From positions 1 to 7,983 of the forward strand of contig JAQXEB010000270.1 of assembly GCA_029251065.1 (NCBI GenBank): a stretch of DNA of 7,983 nucleotides, read 5' to 3'. The notes below the pieces were generated by a model that worked only from the letters and a program-made list of their open reading frames with translations, ran no database searches and was not told the DNA's origin. Position 1 is the stretch's first letter; each line of letters begins with the position of its first letter. The position numbers and the translations under genes are program-made. The DNA is from Luminiphilus sp. Lineage in GTDB: Bacteria; Pseudomonadota; Gammaproteobacteria; Pseudomonadales; Halieaceae. Below are positions 5,428-7,983 of the stretch, one piece after another.

Positions 5428-7983
5428 TACGTCGCGCCTCATTTTAGTCGATGGATCGTCCTACTTATTTCGAGCGTTTCACGCCCTCCCCCCGCTGACC
5501 AACAGCAAGGGCTTTAATACTGGCGCTGCCAAAGGCGTTATTGGGATGATTAAGCGTCTGCAAGCGGATAACCCGAATGACCAGTTGGTCATTATATTTG
5601 ACGCAAAGGGCCCGACGTTTCGAAACGATATCTATGCCGAGTACAAGGCCAATCGCCCGCCCATGCCCGAAGAGCTGCGTGAGCAAATTGAGCCGATTCA
5701 CAACGTCATTCGTGCGATGGGATTGCCGCTGATTTCTGTCTCGGGCGTCGAGGCTGACGACGTGATCGGCACGCTGTCGGTGATGGCCGCGTCACAAGCA
5801 AGGCCCGTGCTTATTTCCACCGGTGACAAGGACATGGCTCAGTTGGTCAATGAACACGTCACATTGGTGAACACCATGACGCAGCTGGTTCTGGACCGTG
5901 AGGGCGTGATTGAAAAGTTCGGTGTGCCGCCTGAGTTGATTATCGACCTGCTCGCACTGATGGGAGACTCGGTAGATAACATTCCGGGTGTTGCTGGTGT
6001 GGGTGAAAAGACGGCGTTGGCGCTATTACAAAATTTGGGCGGCGTGTCCGAGATCTACTCGCACTTAGAGCGCGTTGCTGATCTGCCCGTGCGCGGCGCC
6101 AAGTCCTTGGGTGACAAGCTCTCCGCCAGTCAAGAAATGGCGGAGTTGTCCTACGTACTTGCAACGATTAAGACGGATTGCGACCTTGCGCTGTCGGAGT
6201 CTGACCTGCGTTCTTCGCCACCTGACAGCGATCGGCTGATCGCACTTTACCAAGACCTGGAATTTAAGACATGGCTTGACGAGTTACTGAGTCCGTCGCT
6301 GCTCGCAGGCGTTGAACAGCCTGCCGAAAATACAGCGCCTTCACCCGAACTCGCGGTTGTGACGATTGTCGACCAAGACACGCTCAGTGAATGGTTAGAG
6401 CGGTTGGCGAACGCACCGCTGTTCGCGTTTGATACAGAGACAACCAGTCTCAATTATATGCAGGCCGAGATCGTGGGTGTTTCGTTTGCCGTGACCGCTG
6501 GAGAGGCCGCTTACGTACCGCTGGCGCACATTAGTCCGGGGCTAGAGGGTCAGTTGAATCGCGAGCAGGTGCTTGAGCAGTTGCGACCCCTTTTGGAGTC
6601 CGAAGATGTAAAAAAGGTCGGCCAGCATCTGAAGTACGATGCCAACGTTCTTGTGAATCACGGCATTACACTGCGCGGTATTGCTCACGACACCATGCTT
6701 GAGTCCTACGTGATTGACGCCGTTGGAAGTCGGCATGACATGGGGAGTCTGGCGCTGAAGTACCTTGGCCAGCGTGTTATCTCTTTCGAGGAGGTCGCGG
6801 GGAAAGGTGCGAAGCAAGTGTCCTTCGACCATGTCGATATCGACCGCGCCGCGGCGTACGCCGCGGAGGATGCGGACGTCACTTTGCGCTTACACGATGC
6901 GCTGGCATCCCGGCTTGCCGCAGAGCCCAGACTTTGTGAAGTTTATGAAACGCTTGAGCTGCCCCTAGTCCCAGTGCTCTCTAAAATTGAGCGTAACGGT
7001 GCTTTTATTAACGTCGATCGCTTGCGCGCGCAAAGTAAGGAGATTACTGAGCGATTAGTCGTCCTCGAGGCGACAGCCTGTGACTTGGCGGGTCAGCCGT
7101 TCAATTTGGCGTCGCCCAAACAACTTGGTGAAATCTTATTCGAGAAGCTTGAGCTTCCGGTGATTAAGAAAACACCAAAGGGGGCACCGTCGACGGCAGA
7201 AGAGGTATTAGTAGAACTGGCCCGAGACTACGAGTTGCCTGCCGTCCTGATTGAGCATCGCGGCCTCGCAAAATTGAAGTCGACCTATACGGACAAGCTA
7301 CCGGAAATGGTCGATCCCCAAACAGGCCGAATACACACCTCTTACCACCAAGCGATTACTGCGACGGGCCGCCTTTCTTCCAGCGATCCAAACCTTCAAA
7401 ACATTCCGGTTCGCACCGATGAAGGGCGTCGTATTCGGCAGGCTTTTGTTGCGCCCGAGGGTCGTAAAATTGTTGCAGCGGATTATTCCCAAATTGAACT
7501 TCGTATCATGGCGCACCTGTCGAGCGATGCAGGTTTACTCCACGCGTTTGCCAACGAGCTCGACGTTCACAGTGCGACGGCCTCAGAGGTTTTTGACGTT
7601 GACCTTAGTGAGGTGTCGACTGATCAGCGGCGAAAGGCAAAAGCGATTAACTTTGGCCTGATCTACGGTATGTCGGCGTTTGGTTTGGCGAAGCAAGTCG
7701 GCGTCACCCGCGGCGAGGCGCAAGAATACATCGACCGTTATTTCGCTCGCTATCCCGGTGTTGCTGACTATATGGATGCGACACGGGCGCTCGCGCACGA
7801 GCAGGGGTTTGTGGAAACACTGTTGGGCCGACGGCTCTACTTACCTGAGATCAACGCGCGCAATAAGCAACGGCAACTGGCGTCTGAACGCACGGCAATT
7901 AACGCGCCGATGCAAGGCACTGCCGCTGATATTATAAAATTGGCGATGATTGCGGTTGATGGCTGGCTCACCGATTCGGAGAC
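5420..7983 (+). CDS. polA: DNA polymerase I (3' end outside window)
   Basis: Repair and Okazaki-fragment-processing polymerase with 5' nuclease, proofreading and polymerase domains. The frame is open for 854 codons to the window edge with no frameshift seen. The 5' nuclease (about 1-290) has D11, D61, E111, D113, D114, D136 and D138, equivalent to E. coli residues two higher. The exonuclease domain (about 305-500) has D338 and E340 in FDTET, D407 in LKYDAN, and Y480 and D484 in YAAEDAD, so proofreading should be active. The polymerase domain has motif A DYSQIELR (D688) and motif B with R737, K741, F745 and Y749; from the exonuclease domain on the offset to E. coli is 17, so the interdomain linker is about 15 residues shorter. 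Motif C (HDE, expected near 864) lies past the edge. Expected full length is about 911. The start puts LILVDGSS at residue 7, close to E. coli. It overlaps SCO by 8 bases. Confidence 0.98.
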   Translation, partial: MTDTSRLILVDGSSYLFRAFHALPPLTNSKGFNTGAAKGVIGMIKRLQADNPNDQLVIIFDAKGPTFRNDIYAEYKANRPPMPEELREQIEPIHNVIRAMGLPLISVSGVEADDVIGTLSVMAASQARPVLISTGDKDMAQLVNEHVTLVNTMTQLVLDREGVIEKFGVPPELIIDLLALMGDSVDNIPGVAGVGEKTALALLQNLGGVSEIYSHLERVADLPVRGAKSLGDKLSASQEMAELSYVLATIKTDCDLALSESDLRSSPPDSDRLIALYQDLEFKTWLDELLSPSLLAGVEQPAENTAPSPELAVVTIVDQDTLSEWLERLANAPLFAFDTETTSLNYMQAEIVGVSFAVTAGEAAYVPLAHISPGLEGQLNREQVLEQLRPLLESEDVKKVGQHLKYDANVLVNHGITLRGIAHDTMLESYVIDAVGSRHDMGSLALKYLGQRVISFEEVAGKGAKQVSFDHVDIDRAAAYAAEDADVTLRLHDALASRLAAEPRLCEVYETLELPLVPVLSKIERNGAFINVDRLRAQSKEITERLVVLEATACDLAGQPFNLASPKQLGEILFEKLELPVIKKTPKGAPSTAEEVLVELARDYELPAVLIEHRGLAKLKSTYTDKLPEMVDPQTGRIHTSYHQAITATGRLSSSDPNLQNIPVRTDEGRRIRQAFVAPEGRKIVAADYSQIELRIMAHLSSDAGLLHAFANELDVHSATASEVFDVDLSEVSTDQRRKAKAINFGLIYGMSAFGLAKQVGVTRGEAQEYIDRYFARYPGVADYMDATRALAHEQGFVETLLGRRLYLPEINARNKQRQLASERTAINAPMQGTAADIIKLAMIAVDGWLTDSE

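Noticed and set aside
5104..5442. 112-codon open frame on the minus strand across SCO
   Set aside because: It is opposite the complete SCO gene with all copper ligands; no domain-like pattern is seen.
5420..7983. Possible frameshift or degradation of polA
   Set aside because: Translation from the ATG is continuous, and catalytic residues keep constant offsets to E. coli Pol I within each domain, so the gene looks intact up to the window edge.
1..7983. Mobile elements, CRISPR, tRNA or rRNA genes, phage or defence genes
   Set aside because: Coding sequence of housekeeping genes fills nearly the whole window; spacers are at most about 50 bp and contain no repeats or RNA genes of these kinds.

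Overview
The window carries the distal part of an aa3-type cytochrome c oxidase (cox/cta) locus of a gammaproteobacterium, followed by most of the DNA polymerase I gene. The gene order (subunit I, Cox11, subunit III, a reverse-strand twin-transmembrane gene, SURF1, a small CX3C membrane protein, protoheme farnesyltransferase, SCO) is, from memory, the order known in Pseudomonas, Shewanella and marine relatives. The moderate GC content and marine-type polA would fit a marine gammaproteobacterium, for example the OM60/NOR5 (Halieaceae) group. That placement is only a guess; no database was searched.

Layout. Positions 1-513 hold the C-terminal third of subunit I (ctaD). Cox11 (ctaG, GTG start) and subunit III (ctaE) follow on the same strand. 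A strong Rho-independent terminator after ctaE (2135-2159) closes this first transcription unit. A 79-residue DUF2909-like twin-transmembrane gene is convergent with ctaE and divergent from SURF1. Its 52-bp upstream spacer contains a promoter-like CTTACA-17-TATAAA for the second unit. That unit runs SURF1, the CX3C protein, ctaB, SCO and polA, with gaps of a few bases or overlaps between genes. polA starts inside the last codons of SCO and runs off the right edge at about residue 854 of an expected ~911.

Function. The structural genes give the catalytic core (subunits I and III; subunit II is presumably upstream). Cox11 delivers CuB, SCO serves CuA, SURF1 assists heme a3 insertion, and CtaB makes heme O. 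Heme A synthase (ctaA/cox15), which I would expect between the CX3C gene and ctaB, is absent, and those two genes are only 2 bp apart. polA keeps every 5'-nuclease, proofreading and polymerase motif that falls inside the window.

This is mostly well-known core biology. I see no mobile element, CRISPR array, tRNA, rRNA or clear new system. The points worth a second look are the missing ctaA, the poorly characterised CX3C SCO-like protein, the conserved reverse-strand membrane gene, and the coupling of polA to an oxidase-assembly operon.
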